Source of the DNA: Candidatus Avelusimicrobium pullicaecorum
GTDB lineage: Bacteria; Elusimicrobiota; Elusimicrobia; Elusimicrobiales; Elusimicrobiaceae
Reading direction: 5' to 3'
Assembly: GCA_944322825.1 (NCBI GenBank)
Contig: CALUQD010000003.1
Span: forward strand, 34,192 to 98,191
Length of the DNA stretch: 64,000 nucleotides
Each line of letters begins with the position of its first letter. Positions within the stretch are counted from its first letter, which is position 1. Under the pieces are notes generated by a model. It searched no databases and was not told where the DNA came from. It saw only the letters and a program-made list of their open reading frames with translations. Position numbers and translations under genes: made by a program. Below, one piece after another: positions 23,851-32,758 of the stretch.

Positions 23851-25073
23851 TACCAGGAATCCTTTTTTTCCACTTCTCGTGTGAATAAGTTTATCAAATA
23901 TACATACGTTTGCGCACGGCCTTTGTTCACCACAATTTCCGCTTGGAGAGCTCCCGGGAGTGAAAAGGGTTTTTCCAAAAAAGTTAACTGCATAAAGGGG
24001 TTGCGCATCAAACGGAAATACTTGCCATTGGCATACCGAACGGTGACGCTTTCTATAAATTCGTCGGGGGCCAGCTGCCCGACGCGGATGCCGTTAAACC
24101 ACATCGTCCGCGCCGCCTGGTCCGGATGGCGGTAGACGTTAAGCAAATCGTAGGCGCGGGAAATCGGCACAATTTCGCTGATGCGGGACAAATCTTCCTG
24201 GGGTAAAAAGTCCAATTTCTGGCGGAGCTGATACCACTGCTGCCCTTCTTTTTGGGGCGAGTAACCGCCGACTTCAATCCCCACGGCCTGCCCCTGCGCA
24301 TTGAGCACCAAACTGCCGCAAAAACCGGGGCGCGGCTGGCTGGTGGACGGGAAATTGGCTACCACCCGTTCGTCGCCGGAAAACAACACGTGACGGAATG
24401 TTTTTTTGTAAGTGCCCGCACTGAAACCAAAGGTAAACAACGGGTCCCCCGGCTTTGGGGCCTGGGTGGAGGCGATGACCGGGAGGGCTACTTCGGCCAC
24501 TTCCGGCGGCAGTTTAATCAGGGCGGCGTTTAAGCCATATTTGCGCCCGGTGAGTACGATTTCGGCCGGATAGGTGTATTCTTTCCCGTCGGAATAGAAA
24601 GTTACATTTACATCCTTGCCCATATAGCGCACCACGTGGGCGCCCGATACGCCCCATAAAACGGTCTTGTCGCCTTGTTTTTCGGCAATGACGAAGCCGC
24701 TTCCTTTAAAGGGGTCCTGGACGCCGCGCTGTGAAACGGTGAAAATAAAATGACGAACATACTGTTCTACCGGGGTGAGCTCGGGCTGGCGGAAAAGAGG
24801 TTGTTGCACTTTTATTTTGCTCGCCACCGCCCGGGAGAAAGAGAGCGCTCTTTCCGGGGACATATGCGGATCTTTAAAAGGCGGCAGCTGGGCGGTTCCC
24901 GCCGTGAGCAGTTTTGCAGAAAACTTAGGTTTCCCCAAAGGAGGAAGACTTTTTTTGATGCTGTTGCTCAGGAAGGCTTTTCCGGCGCGCACCAATTTGT
25001 TCTGCGCCCAGAGTCCGTTTGGCGACAAGAGCGCCAAACTTAATACACACAACGTGATATAATTTTTGTTCAT
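23850..25073 (-). CDS. Secreted trypsin-fold protein with Cys nucleophile and Asn in place of triad Asp (paralogue C of four)
   Basis: 407 aa; signal peptide ending at LWA (residue 23), pro-region, protease domain and shared C-terminal domain. His146 (VSGAHV) and Cys252 (RPGFCGSLVL) are present. The acid position reads GLNAALIKL, giving Asn182 where the paralogues have Asp, and the usual Pro after the nucleophile loop is Val. Cys252 is the sole cysteine of the mature protein. It could work as a His-Cys dyad, or be an inactive binding member of the set. It begins 6 bp after paralogue D. Confidence 0.75.
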   Translation of the reverse strand: MNKNYITLCVLSLALLSPNGLWAQNKLVRAGKAFLSNSIKKSLPPLGKPKFSAKLLTAGTAQLPPFKDPHMSPERALSFSRAVASKIKVQQPLFRQPELTPVEQYVRHFIFTVSQRGVQDPFKGSGFVIAEKQGDKTVLWGVSGAHVVRYMGKDVNVTFYSDGKEYTYPAEIVLTGRKYGLNAALIKLPPEVAEVALPVIASTQAPKPGDPLFTFGFSAGTYKKTFRHVLFSGDERVVANFPSTSQPRPGFCGSLVLNAQGQAVGIEVGGYSPQKEGQQWYQLRQKLDFLPQEDLSRISEIVPISRAYDLLNVYRHPDQAARTMWFNGIRVGQLAPDEFIESVTVRYANGKYFRLMRNPFMQLTFLEKPFSLPGALQAEIVVNKGRAQTYVYLINLFTREVEKKDSW

Positions 25074-25079
25074 AACTGT

Positions 25080-26297
25080 TTACCAACGAATGGGTTGATA
25101 TTCGAAAGTATCTTGCTCCTTATTATAAATTAAATAGCGAAAGGGGTTGTCCATATTAAATTCCATCGGTTTGTTTCCGCGGTCTTCCAGCATAAAACGC
25201 AAAAAATGCGTATCCGGCAGTGTCAGCAAAGCCAGCATAGTCGATTGCGGAAGGCGGTTTTGCGTATCGTATTTGCCGATAGTTTGGCGTTGTGCGTTTA
25301 ATGCTTCCACCGAATGGATATGTTCGGTGGTTTTAATGTCGCCTAACTTAATGGAACCAGCCACCAGGGGAATATCCGCACTGCCTTTGTGTTGGGCTTC
25401 CAGCAAGTATGACAATACGTTTGTATTGGCGGCAAAAGCTACATCTGCCTCCCAAATGCTGCCGCAGTAGATGCCGGCTACTTCGCCCTGGGCATTGATA
25501 AGCGGCGAGCCGCACAGACCAGCGCGGTTTTTGAGAGGAACGAAAAAATCCGTGCGTAAGAAACGGGAATTATCTTTTTGCAAATGTTGTTTGCCGGTGT
25601 AAATAAAGCGGTGGTTGCTGTATCCGCCCGCAATAAAGGCTTCCCCGGTTTTGGCCGGCGCGTCGGACAAGGGCAGCGGTACAATTTCCGGCGGCAGGTT
25701 TTCCGGCAGTTTCAGCAGGGCCAGGTCAGAAATCATATTCGGCCCATATTGCACGACTTTGGCCGGGAGGACGATCTTTTTATCGCCTTCATAAAACACC
25801 AGGGTTAATTGCTGCCCCATCCCCTTGGCAATATGTGCGGCTGTCGCGCCCCAAATTTCTTCTTTGCCGTTATAAGTGGTCTTAAAAATAAAGGCGGTTG
25901 CCACCGGCTGTTGGTGTTCGGGCTGGTCTTTTAACAGGACAGACTGCAGTTTGGCGATAGACAGGCGCAAATCTTTGGCGGGCTCGGCGGATGTTTTTTG
26001 GGCCGCGGCCGAAAAAACGATTCTGTCCACCTGGGGCATTTCGTCTGTGTTGCCCCGGGCGTTGGATAAAAGGTTTTGAAGGGTTCCCGTGTGCAGCCCT
26101 GCCGTGGGGCGTACGGCGGGGAGCGACGGCAGCTTCGGCGTGCGCAGCCCCGGCAAATGCGGTGTAGACAAGGATTTTTCCAACACGGCTTTGGCCGCCT
26201 GGCGGACGGGCAGTTGTTGGGCGCAGACGCGGCCCGCGGGACAAACCGCCGCGGACAACGTGAGCTCCAGCGAATACACACAAAGGGACCGTTTCAT
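25080..26297 (-). CDS. Secreted trypsin-fold protein with catalytic Cys (paralogue D of four, first in operon)
   Basis: 405 aa; signal peptide ending at VCA (residue 26), a Pro/Leu-rich pro-region (LPGLRTPKLPSLPAVRP), a protease domain at about 125-300 and the shared C-terminal domain. Candidate triad: His155 (GATAAHI), Asp191 (SDLALLKL) and Cys262 (RAGLCGSPLI). Spacing His-Asp 36 and Asp-Cys 71 is close to HtrA proteases. It is the first gene of the four-gene minus-strand operon. No clear Shine-Dalgarno is visible before the ATG; a purine-rich AGAG lies close upstream. Confidence 0.8.
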   Translation of the reverse strand: MKRSLCVYSLELTLSAAVCPAGRVCAQQLPVRQAAKAVLEKSLSTPHLPGLRTPKLPSLPAVRPTAGLHTGTLQNLLSNARGNTDEMPQVDRIVFSAAAQKTSAEPAKDLRLSIAKLQSVLLKDQPEHQQPVATAFIFKTTYNGKEEIWGATAAHIAKGMGQQLTLVFYEGDKKIVLPAKVVQYGPNMISDLALLKLPENLPPEIVPLPLSDAPAKTGEAFIAGGYSNHRFIYTGKQHLQKDNSRFLRTDFFVPLKNRAGLCGSPLINAQGEVAGIYCGSIWEADVAFAANTNVLSYLLEAQHKGSADIPLVAGSIKLGDIKTTEHIHSVEALNAQRQTIGKYDTQNRLPQSTMLALLTLPDTHFLRFMLEDRGNKPMEFNMDNPFRYLIYNKEQDTFEYQPIRW

Positions 26298-26384
26298 ATC
26301 TATACTCTATCGTTTTTGTATGGGAGAAACCAGGGCCTTTGGACCCAGAAGCCGGGCCGCTTTGGTCCTATGAGCTCTGGGACC

Positions 26385-26414
26385 AAAAAACCCCGCGGAG
26401 GCTGTCCCGCGGGG
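26385..26414 (-). terminator. Terminator of glyA, upstream of the protease operon
   Basis: On the minus strand CCCCGCGG/CCGCGGGG is followed by TTTTTT. A second stem, TTTGGTCC/GGACCAAA (26361-26387), overlaps its end. These separate glyA from the protease operon, so the latter needs its own promoter between 26298 and 26384. Confidence 0.85.
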
Positions 26415-26432
26415 CGATACAGAACATTCGTT

Positions 26433-27680
26433 TTATTGCAAAGAAGGATAAAGCGGGAAACGCGCCAAAAACGCTTTGACCTGCTCGGCAATGTGCGCCA
26501 GGTACGCGTCGTCCTGCGCGTGGGAGATGGCGTCGTCGATAAACGCGGCGATTTGGGCCATATCGGCTTCTTTCATTCCGCGCGTGGTGACGGCGGGCGT
26601 CCCTAGCCGCAGCCCGCTGGTGACGAACGGTTTTTCCGGGTCAAACGGGATGGTGTTTTTGTTGGCGGTGATGCCGGCTTTGTCCAGTGCGGCTTCGGCC
26701 GCCTTGCCGGTGAGTCCTTTGGAGCGCAAGTCGATACACATCACGTGGCAGTCCGTCCCGCCGGCTACCAAACGATAGCCGCGGGCCGTTAATTGTTTGG
26801 CCAGTTCCTGGGCGTTTAACTTGATTTGGTGTTGGTACGCTTTAAATTCGGGTTTTAAGGCTTCGCCAAAGCAGACGGCTTTGCCCGCGATGACGTGCAT
26901 CAGCGGGCCGCCTTGCGTGCCGGGGAACACAGCCGAATTGATGGCTTTGGCCAACGGTTCTTTGCACAAGATAAGCCCGCCGCGCGGTCCGCGCAGCGTT
27001 TTGTGCGTGGTGGTGGTGACGACGTCCGCATACGGGAACGGATTGGGGTATTCGCCCGCGGCGATGAGCCCGGCGTAGTGGGCTACGTCGCACGCAAGGT
27101 ATGCCCCGCACGAGTCCGCAATTTCGCGCAATCGCTTCCAGTCAAACACGCGCGAATAGTTGGACGCGCCCGCCATAATGAGTTTCGGCTTGTGTTCCAC
27201 GGCCAGCTTGGCGGCTTCGTCGTAGTCGATTTCTTCGGTGTCGGGGCGGACGTTCATGGCGATGATGTTATACAACTTGCCGGAAAAATTCATCGGGTGT
27301 CCGTGCGTTAAGTGCCCGCCGTGGGAAAGGTTCAGCCCCAGTACGGTGTCCCCGGGCTGCAATAAGGCAAAATACACGGCCATATTGGCCTGCGCGCCGG
27401 AATGCGGCTGCACGTTGGCGTGTTCGGCGTGAAAGAGTTGTTTGGCGCGGTCGATGGCGAGTTGTTCCACCTCGTCTACAAACTCACACCCGCCGTAATA
27501 GCGTTTGCCGGGGTAGCCTTCGGCATATTTGTTGGTCAGCACAGACCCTTGGGCTTGCATTACGGCCAAAGAGGTAAAATTTTCCGAAGCAATCAGTTCC
27601 AATTTTTCGCGTTGGCGGGCCAGTTCTTTGGCTACTGAAGCAAAAACGGCCGGGTCGGTTTTTTGAAGGTCAGGATACAT
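26433..27680 (-). CDS. glyA: Serine hydroxymethyltransferase
   Basis: 415 aa from ATG 27680, which follows AAGGAG at 8-nt spacing; a GTG at 27689 is in frame but sits inside the spacer. It converts serine and tetrahydrofolate to glycine and methylene-THF with PLP. The PLP lysine is in [14 protein letters not shown] and the folate/PLP motif [16 protein letters not shown] is intact. Single-gene unit with a downstream terminator. Confidence 0.97.
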   Translation of the reverse strand: MYPDLQKTDPAVFASVAKELARQREKLELIASENFTSLAVMQAQGSVLTNKYAEGYPGKRYYGGCEFVDEVEQLAIDRAKQLFHAEHANVQPHSGAQANMAVYFALLQPGDTVLGLNLSHGGHLTHGHPMNFSGKLYNIIAMNVRPDTEEIDYDEAAKLAVEHKPKLIMAGASNYSRVFDWKRLREIADSCGAYLACDVAHYAGLIAAGEYPNPFPYADVVTTTTHKTLRGPRGGLILCKEPLAKAINSAVFPGTQGGPLMHVIAGKAVCFGEALKPEFKAYQHQIKLNAQELAKQLTARGYRLVAGGTDCHVMCIDLRSKGLTGKAAEAALDKAGITANKNTIPFDPEKPFVTSGLRLGTPAVTTRGMKEADMAQIAAFIDDAISHAQDDAYLAHIAEQVKAFLARFPLYPSLQ

Positions 27681-27783
27681 ACAAGGCACTCCTTGGGCGG
27701 GGGCGCAGAAAAAAGCGGTTTCTGTTCTTGTTTCCCGCCGTAAATTTTTTATAATTTTTCTATGAAAATGCGTCGTTATTTAA

Positions 27784-27789
27784 TATAAT
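27784..27789 (+). promoter_or_regulatory. -10 box of the DHS-like gene
   Basis: TATAAT 44 bp before the ATG at 27833; a weak TATGAA at 27761-27766 is 17 bp upstream. Confidence 0.4.
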
Positions 27790-27832
27790 TTACTAAATAG
27801 CAGTAAATAAATCCAGCAGAGGTGTAAAAGAA

Positions 27833-28909
27833 ATGGCAAAACTTACCAAAAAAGACTTTCTCAAAGACACCATCAAACACATTGACCTGAAAAAATACAA
27901 TGTGGTCCCTATGGTGGAAGCCTTTGGGAGCATGGCCTATGCGTCCCGCGAAGTGGCCAGAGCGAGCAAAATCTATAATATGATGCTTTCCGACAAAAAA
28001 TGCTCCGTCATTTTGTGCATCGCGGGGTCGCTTGTATCCGCCGGCCTGAAAAAAGTAGTGGTGGATATGATTCAAAACAATATGGTAGACGCGATTGTTT
28101 CCAACGGTGCCAACATCGTGGACCAGGACTTCTTTGAAGCGCTGGGCTATAAACACTATATCGGCACTCCCTACAACGCCGACGACAATTTGCTGCGCGA
28201 TTTGCATATTGACCGCATCTACGACACCTATATCGACGAAGACCAACTCAAAGAATGCGACGAAACCGTCCATAAAATCTGCAACGCCTTGGAACCCCGC
28301 CCCTATTCTTCCCGCGAATTTATCTGGGAAATGGGCAAATGGCTGGAGAAAAAAGGCAAAGGCAAAGATTCTATCGTTTATAACGCGTACAAATACGGCG
28401 TGCCCGTGTTTGTGCCGGCGTTTTCCGACTGCTCGGCCGGTTTCGGCTTTGTAGCCCACCAGACCGAACACCCGGAAGCCCATGTGTCTATCGACAGTGC
28501 CAAAGATTTCTTGGAACTGACCAAAATCAAAATCAAAGCCAAAGAAACCGGCCTTATGATGTTCTCCGGCGGCGTACCGAAAAACTTTGCGCAGGATACG
28601 GTGGTGGCGGCCGAAATTTTGGGTGCCGATGCCCCGATGCACAAATACGCCGTGCAAATTACCGTAGCCGACGTGCGCGACGGCGCGCTCTCCGGCTCCA
28701 CCCTCAAAGAAGCTTCTTCTTGGGGTAAAGTTTCCACCGCGCTGGAACAGATGGTTTACGGCGAATGCACCACGCTTATCCCGCTCATCATCGGTTACGG
28801 CTATCACAAAGGCGCGTGGAAAAAACGCAAAGCCGCCAACTACGTCAAGTTCCTCCAGGACGAAGACGCCAAAGTGGCCGCGCTGAAAGCCAAAAAAGCG
28901 AAAAAATAA
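27833..28909 (+). CDS. Deoxyhypusine-synthase-like protein (bacterial DHS family)
   Basis: 358 aa, full length for the family. The enzyme class transfers an aminobutyl group from spermidine via a Lys-imine. The catalytic lysine corresponds to Lys299 in EASSWGKVS, and the preceding AVQITVADVRDGALSGS and the N-terminal MVEAFGSMAYASRE also fit. Bacteria lack eIF5A, the eukaryotic substrate, so bacterial members are thought to act in polyamine synthesis, for example homospermidine or spermidine-like products. Which product is made here cannot be read from sequence. No other polyamine gene is adjacent. Confidence 0.85.
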   Translation: MAKLTKKDFLKDTIKHIDLKKYNVVPMVEAFGSMAYASREVARASKIYNMMLSDKKCSVILCIAGSLVSAGLKKVVVDMIQNNMVDAIVSNGANIVDQDFFEALGYKHYIGTPYNADDNLLRDLHIDRIYDTYIDEDQLKECDETVHKICNALEPRPYSSREFIWEMGKWLEKKGKGKDSIVYNAYKYGVPVFVPAFSDCSAGFGFVAHQTEHPEAHVSIDSAKDFLELTKIKIKAKETGLMMFSGGVPKNFAQDTVVAAEILGADAPMHKYAVQITVADVRDGALSGSTLKEASSWGKVSTALEQMVYGECTTLIPLIIGYGYHKGAWKKRKAANYVKFLQDEDAKVAALKAKKAKK

Positions 28910-28915
28910 CTTGTA

Positions 28916-29770
28916 ATGCGACTGAAAACCGCGTTTCTCAGTTTAGCCTTGCTGATCTGCCCGTGTGCGTTATGCTACGGGCAGCTCAGTTTTTCGGGGG
29001 TAAACGGGGAACGCGGCTATGCCGCCCTGCGGGCGTATTACCGGCTGGATTTGGATAACGGATTTGTGTTTACGCCGATGTACGGATATTACCGTATGAC
29101 GGATAAAGAAATTGACGAAGCAGGCTCCACCTCCCGCTACGGGCTGGAGGTTTCGTATGAATTAAACGACGCCTGGCACGTAATGGCCGAAGGTTTTTGG
29201 CAGCCGCAGGCCGTGGGCTATCAGGCGGTGGGTTATGCGGCGGGGGCGGGGTGGATTCCTTTTTACCGCTGGGGGTTTTTTAGAAACCCGCTGCTGAACG
29301 GTTATGTGGGCCAAACGCGCTACCGTACGTATGTGGACAAGCGCGGCAACGATTTGCCCGGCGGCTCATTTGGGGAAGTGGAAACCACCGCATATGTGCA
29401 AGCCTCTGCCGACGCGGGAAATTTTAATTTGAAAGCCGCCTGGCAGAAAGTGCTAGAATATAGTAGCCAGCCGCCTGCCAATGTGACGTTTAGCTGGGCC
29501 AATATCCCTTTTATGACGGCGGTTGTGCAAGGGTTTGTAAAAGAAGCCGCCGCCCTGCGTATTAGCTACCGCACGCCATACATCACGCCGTATGCTTCGT
29601 TGGCGCGGTACCGCTACAACGAACTAAGTGATACGGCGGCCGCAGTCAGCGCGGGGCTTCACTTGCATTTGGGGGAAATGTCCCTTTCCGGCGGGGTGGA
29701 AGTGTTTGAACCGCGGCGGGAAGCCAACCGCAGGACCTATTTTTCTATGTCTGCCGAAGTAGAATTTTAA
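28916..29770 (+). CDS. Secreted, outer-membrane beta-barrel-like protein of unknown function
   Basis: 284 aa with a signal peptide (MRLKTAFLSLALLICPCALCYG, cleavage near residue 22). The mature part shows alternating short strands rich in Tyr, Phe, Gly and Ala and ends in EVEF, a terminal aromatic residue typical of outer-membrane beta-barrels recognised by BamA. I recognise no family. It starts 6 bp after the DHS-like gene and is followed by doxX, so co-transcription is likely. Confidence 0.6.
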   Translation: MRLKTAFLSLALLICPCALCYGQLSFSGVNGERGYAALRAYYRLDLDNGFVFTPMYGYYRMTDKEIDEAGSTSRYGLEVSYELNDAWHVMAEGFWQPQAVGYQAVGYAAGAGWIPFYRWGFFRNPLLNGYVGQTRYRTYVDKRGNDLPGGSFGEVETTAYVQASADAGNFNLKAAWQKVLEYSSQPPANVTFSWANIPFMTAVVQGFVKEAAALRISYRTPYITPYASLARYRYNELSDTAAAVSAGLHLHLGEMSLSGGVEVFEPRREANRRTYFSMSAEVEF

Positions 29771-29782
29771 CCGGAGGTTCTT

Positions 29783-30223
29783 GTGCCTATAACCAATTTA
29801 CGCTGTAATATAGACGAAGATGCTTTTTCGCTGGCGGTTTTTATTACCCGCTTGCTTACGGGCGGCGTGTTGCTGTATGTGTCGGCGGGGTGTTTGCTCT
29901 ATTACCGCGAGTTTTTGTACAATGCCGCGGCCATTGGCCTGCCGCTGCCGGTGCCGGCGGGGCTGACGGTGGCAGTGGCGGAACTGTTTTTGGGACTCTT
30001 TTTGATTTTAGGCTGGTTTACCCGGCCGGCGGCGGTGCTGTCGTTTTTATGCACGTCGGCGATGGGGGTAATCTTTTTCGCTGCGGATATTAATAAATTG
30101 TACGTGGCGTTGCTTGTGCTCTTGGCGGCGGCGCTTGTTCCGGCGGCTCTGCTGGGGCCCGGCAAAATCAGTTTGGATTATAAACACGCGCTGCGCCGCG
30201 CGCAGAAAACATACAGAGGTTAG
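29783..30223 (+). CDS. DoxX family membrane protein
   Basis: 146 aa with four predicted membrane helices and the DoxX pattern RLLTGGVLLYVSA..., GLPLPVPAGLTVAVAELFLG (only short motifs are diagnostic: ARLL-type start, G-L-P, AELFLGL) and a short basic tail. GTG start at 29783 preceded by GGAGG. DoxX-like proteins are linked to quinone or sulfide redox chemistry in some organisms, but roles are mostly unknown. Confidence 0.75.
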   Translation: MPITNLRCNIDEDAFSLAVFITRLLTGGVLLYVSAGCLLYYREFLYNAAAIGLPLPVPAGLTVAVAELFLGLFLILGWFTRPAAVLSFLCTSAMGVIFFAADINKLYVALLVLLAAALVPAALLGPGKISLDYKHALRRAQKTYRG

Positions 30224-30226
30224 TTT

Positions 30227-32161
30227 ATGGAAATGTTTGACGAGAAAAACCAATATGTCAGTTTAGCCAACAAGTACCGCCCGCAAAAGTTCGAAGATAT
30301 GGTGGGGCAGGAAAGCATTTCCAAAACGCTTCAAAACGCCTTAAAGCTGGGCCGCATTGCGCACGCGTATTTGTTTTATGGTCCGCGTGGCTGCGGCAAA
30401 ACTACTACGGCGCGCATTTTAGCCAAAGCGCTTAACTGTACCGGCAACGGAAACGGAAAACCCACCGCCGAACCCTGCGGCCAATGCCCGCAATGTTTGG
30501 AAATTGCGCAAAGCGCCGATATGGACGTGCTGGAGCTCGACGCCGCCAGCAATACGCAGGTGGAAAAAGTACGCGAAGCCATTATCGATACCGTGGCTTT
30601 GGCGGCCTCGCGCGACCGGTTTAAAGTGTTTATTTTGGACGAAGTCCATATGCTTTCGGCCAGTTCCTTTAACGCCCTTTTGAAAACGATAGAAGAACCG
30701 CCCGCCCACGTTGTATTTATCTTGGCTACGACGGAAAAACACAAAGTCCCCGCCACCATCGTCAGCCGCTGCCAGACGTTCCGCTTCCGCCCCATTACGG
30801 TGGATGAAATCAGCACCCATTTGCTCGACCTGGCCGGTGCGGAAAATATCGATTTAACCCCCGGTGCGGCAAAAATCATCGCCAAAAACGCCGGCGGCGC
30901 TATGCGCGACGCGCTGACGCTGCTGGACCGCGCGATTGCTTATTCCGGCGAACGCATTGACGAAAAACTGGTGGGCGAAATGCTGGGGCTTACGCCGGAT
31001 GAACTGCTTAAACAGGCGGTGGAAGCGCTGGTCAAAAAAGACGGCGCTGAATTGCACCGCGTGTTTGAAACACTTAAAGAAGAAGGCTTTGACGCCAATT
31101 CTTTCCTAAAAGATTTAAAAAATACGTTGGGCGATTTGTTCTACTTTTCGCTTGGGCAGGGCAGCGAACCCTTTGAAGGGGCGGCTGCGGTGCTGGCGGG
31201 CGTATCGGCCGGGTTTTTGGCCCAGCTGTCGCGCAAAATCAACAAGATTATAGAGGAAGTAAAATTTTCCGATAATGCGCTGGTCAGTGCGGAAGTGGGT
31301 ATGTTTACGGTGATGGACAGCTGTTTGGATATCGACGCTTTCGTCCGCCGCTTGGAAGCTTTGGAACGCGGCGAAGCCTTGCCGCCCGCCGGGCCTTCTG
31401 CTTCAGGGCGGACGGCGGCTGTTCCGACGGCCAGGAAACTTTCCGAGGAGGCGGCCGCCTACAAGGCGCCCCGCCCGCAAACCAAGCCTGCACCCGCGCA
31501 AGCGGCGCCGCAGCCCAAAACCGACGCGACGGTGCGTGGAATGAGTGCGCCGGCGGAGCAGCCGGCTTCTGCCCGCCCCGCTCCGGCGCTGCGCCCGGCC
31601 CCGGCGGTGGAAGACATTGTAGCAGAGGAAGAAGAAGACGAATTGTCCGCTCCGGCGGCTCCAGCTGTCAGCCGTGCCGTCAGCAACCGCCAGATTTGGG
31701 ATAAAATGCTCAAACAATTTGAAAAGAGCCCCTTTGTGTATGATGTGATGACGAATTGTTCCGTCAATTTTGGCGAAACGGAATGGACGCTGTGCTTCGC
31801 TCCCGGCAAAGAGTTTTATCAAATCCCGGCGCAAAACAAATTGCCCGAGTTGGAAAAATCCGCCCAAAAAATAAGCGGGCGCACCATTAAAATCAAGCTG
31901 GCTTCGGCTGCGGACCAAACGGCTGATGAAGCGCCTGCCGCAAAGCCTGTTGCCAAACGGGCCAAGGCCGCGGCGGCGAGCGCGGTTCCTTCCGCCCAGC
32001 CGCCTGCCCAGGCAGCAGCGGCCGCCCCTGTTATTTCCGACGAGGAGCCCTTTGTAAAAGGGAATTTTGAAGCCGATGTTCCCGGTGCGGCTGCGGCGCA
32101 AAACACGCCGGAAGAAGTGAAAGAAATTTTGGATATTTTCCCCGGGGAGCTGCTTGCTTAG
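30227..32161 (+). CDS. dnaX: DNA polymerase III subunits gamma/tau
   Basis: 644 aa. Clamp-loader ATPase with Walker A GPRGCGKTT (52-60), the zinc module CTGNGNG...CGQCPQC, Walker B in FILDEVHML and the sensor SRC arginine finger motif. The region at about 380-490 is a low-complexity Ala/Pro-rich linker, followed by a C-terminal domain that would bind the polymerase. A second Ala-rich linker lies near 580-630. It forms a unit with recR (3 bp gap) and the comEC-like gene. Confidence 0.95.
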   Translation: MEMFDEKNQYVSLANKYRPQKFEDMVGQESISKTLQNALKLGRIAHAYLFYGPRGCGKTTTARILAKALNCTGNGNGKPTAEPCGQCPQCLEIAQSADMDVLELDAASNTQVEKVREAIIDTVALAASRDRFKVFILDEVHMLSASSFNALLKTIEEPPAHVVFILATTEKHKVPATIVSRCQTFRFRPITVDEISTHLLDLAGAENIDLTPGAAKIIAKNAGGAMRDALTLLDRAIAYSGERIDEKLVGEMLGLTPDELLKQAVEALVKKDGAELHRVFETLKEEGFDANSFLKDLKNTLGDLFYFSLGQGSEPFEGAAAVLAGVSAGFLAQLSRKINKIIEEVKFSDNALVSAEVGMFTVMDSCLDIDAFVRRLEALERGEALPPAGPSASGRTAAVPTARKLSEEAAAYKAPRPQTKPAPAQAAPQPKTDATVRGMSAPAEQPASARPAPALRPAPAVEDIVAEEEEDELSAPAAPAVSRAVSNRQIWDKMLKQFEKSPFVYDVMTNCSVNFGETEWTLCFAPGKEFYQIPAQNKLPELEKSAQKISGRTIKIKLASAADQTADEAPAAKPVAKRAKAAAASAVPSAQPPAQAAAAAPVISDEEPFVKGNFEADVPGAAAAQNTPEEVKEILDIFPGELLA

Positions 32162-32164
32162 TTT

Positions 32165-32758
32165 ATGAAAAGTTTGGACCGCTTTATCCGTGCATTAAGG
32201 CGTTTGCCTGGGGTCGGCCCCCGGCAGGCGGAGCGGTTTGCCGCGTATTTTTTGCGGGCCTCGCAAGGGGAAACGGAAGAATTTGTAAATGCGCTTTTGT
32301 CTATTAAACAAGACGTTAAGCTATGCCCCGTGTGTTTTAACTATTGCGAAGACGGCCTCTGCGATATCTGCCGCGACCCGGACCGCGACCGGGGGCTGAT
32401 CTGTGTAGTGGAAGACCCGCAGGATGTGGAATCCTTAGAAAAAACCGGTGCCTACAAAGGCTTATACCACGTACTGCACGGGGCCATTTCTCCGATGGAC
32501 GGCCGCGGAGCGGAACAAGTGAAAGTGCGCGAACTCCTGCAGCGGGTGCAGCAAGCCAAAACCCCGGTGCGGGAAGTCATCATCGCCACCGACCCCGACA
32601 GCGAAGGCGAAACGACCGCCTTGTATTTGGCGGATTTGCTGCGCGGGCTAGTGGGGCAAGTGACGCGCATTGGCTATGGCGTGCCGCTGGGCGGCGATAT
32701 CGACTACATCGACGAAATGACGCTGGGCTATTCGCTAAAAGGCCGTACCAAACTGTAA
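32165..32758 (+). CDS. recR: Recombination mediator RecR
   Basis: 197 aa. Helix-hairpin-helix at the N-terminus (RLPGVGPRQAERFA), zinc finger with Cys54, Cys57, Cys66 and Cys69, and a TOPRIM domain (IIATDPDSEGETTALYLA). With RecO/RecF it loads RecA on gaps. dnaX-recR linkage is common. The stop codon overlaps the next ATG (TAATG). Confidence 0.96.
   Translation: MKSLDRFIRALRRLPGVGPRQAERFAAYFLRASQGETEEFVNALLSIKQDVKLCPVCFNYCEDGLCDICRDPDRDRGLICVVEDPQDVESLEKTGAYKGLYHVLHGAISPMDGRGAEQVKVRELLQRVQQAKTPVREVIIATDPDSEGETTALYLADLLRGLVGQVTRIGYGVPLGGDIDYIDEMTLGYSLKGRTKL

Noticed and set aside
21449..26297. HtrA/DegP serine proteases
   Set aside because: No PDZ domains and the GxSGGP serine is Cys in all four genes.
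27776..28807. Open frame of 343 codons on the minus strand opposite the DHS-like gene
   Set aside because: It mirrors a well-conserved gene on the other strand; its translation is Phe/His/Gly-rich with no family features and no ribosome binding site.
31866..31871. A-rich run in dnaX (CCCAAAAAATAA) as a programmed frameshift site for gamma
   Set aside because: It is located very late in the gene and is not a canonical A AAA AAG heptamer with a downstream hairpin; a product made there would not resemble gamma.
32344..32757. Longer N-terminal extension of the ComEC-like protein inside recR
   Set aside because: It runs in another frame through the certain recR gene; the TAATG overlap gives a proper start at 32758.
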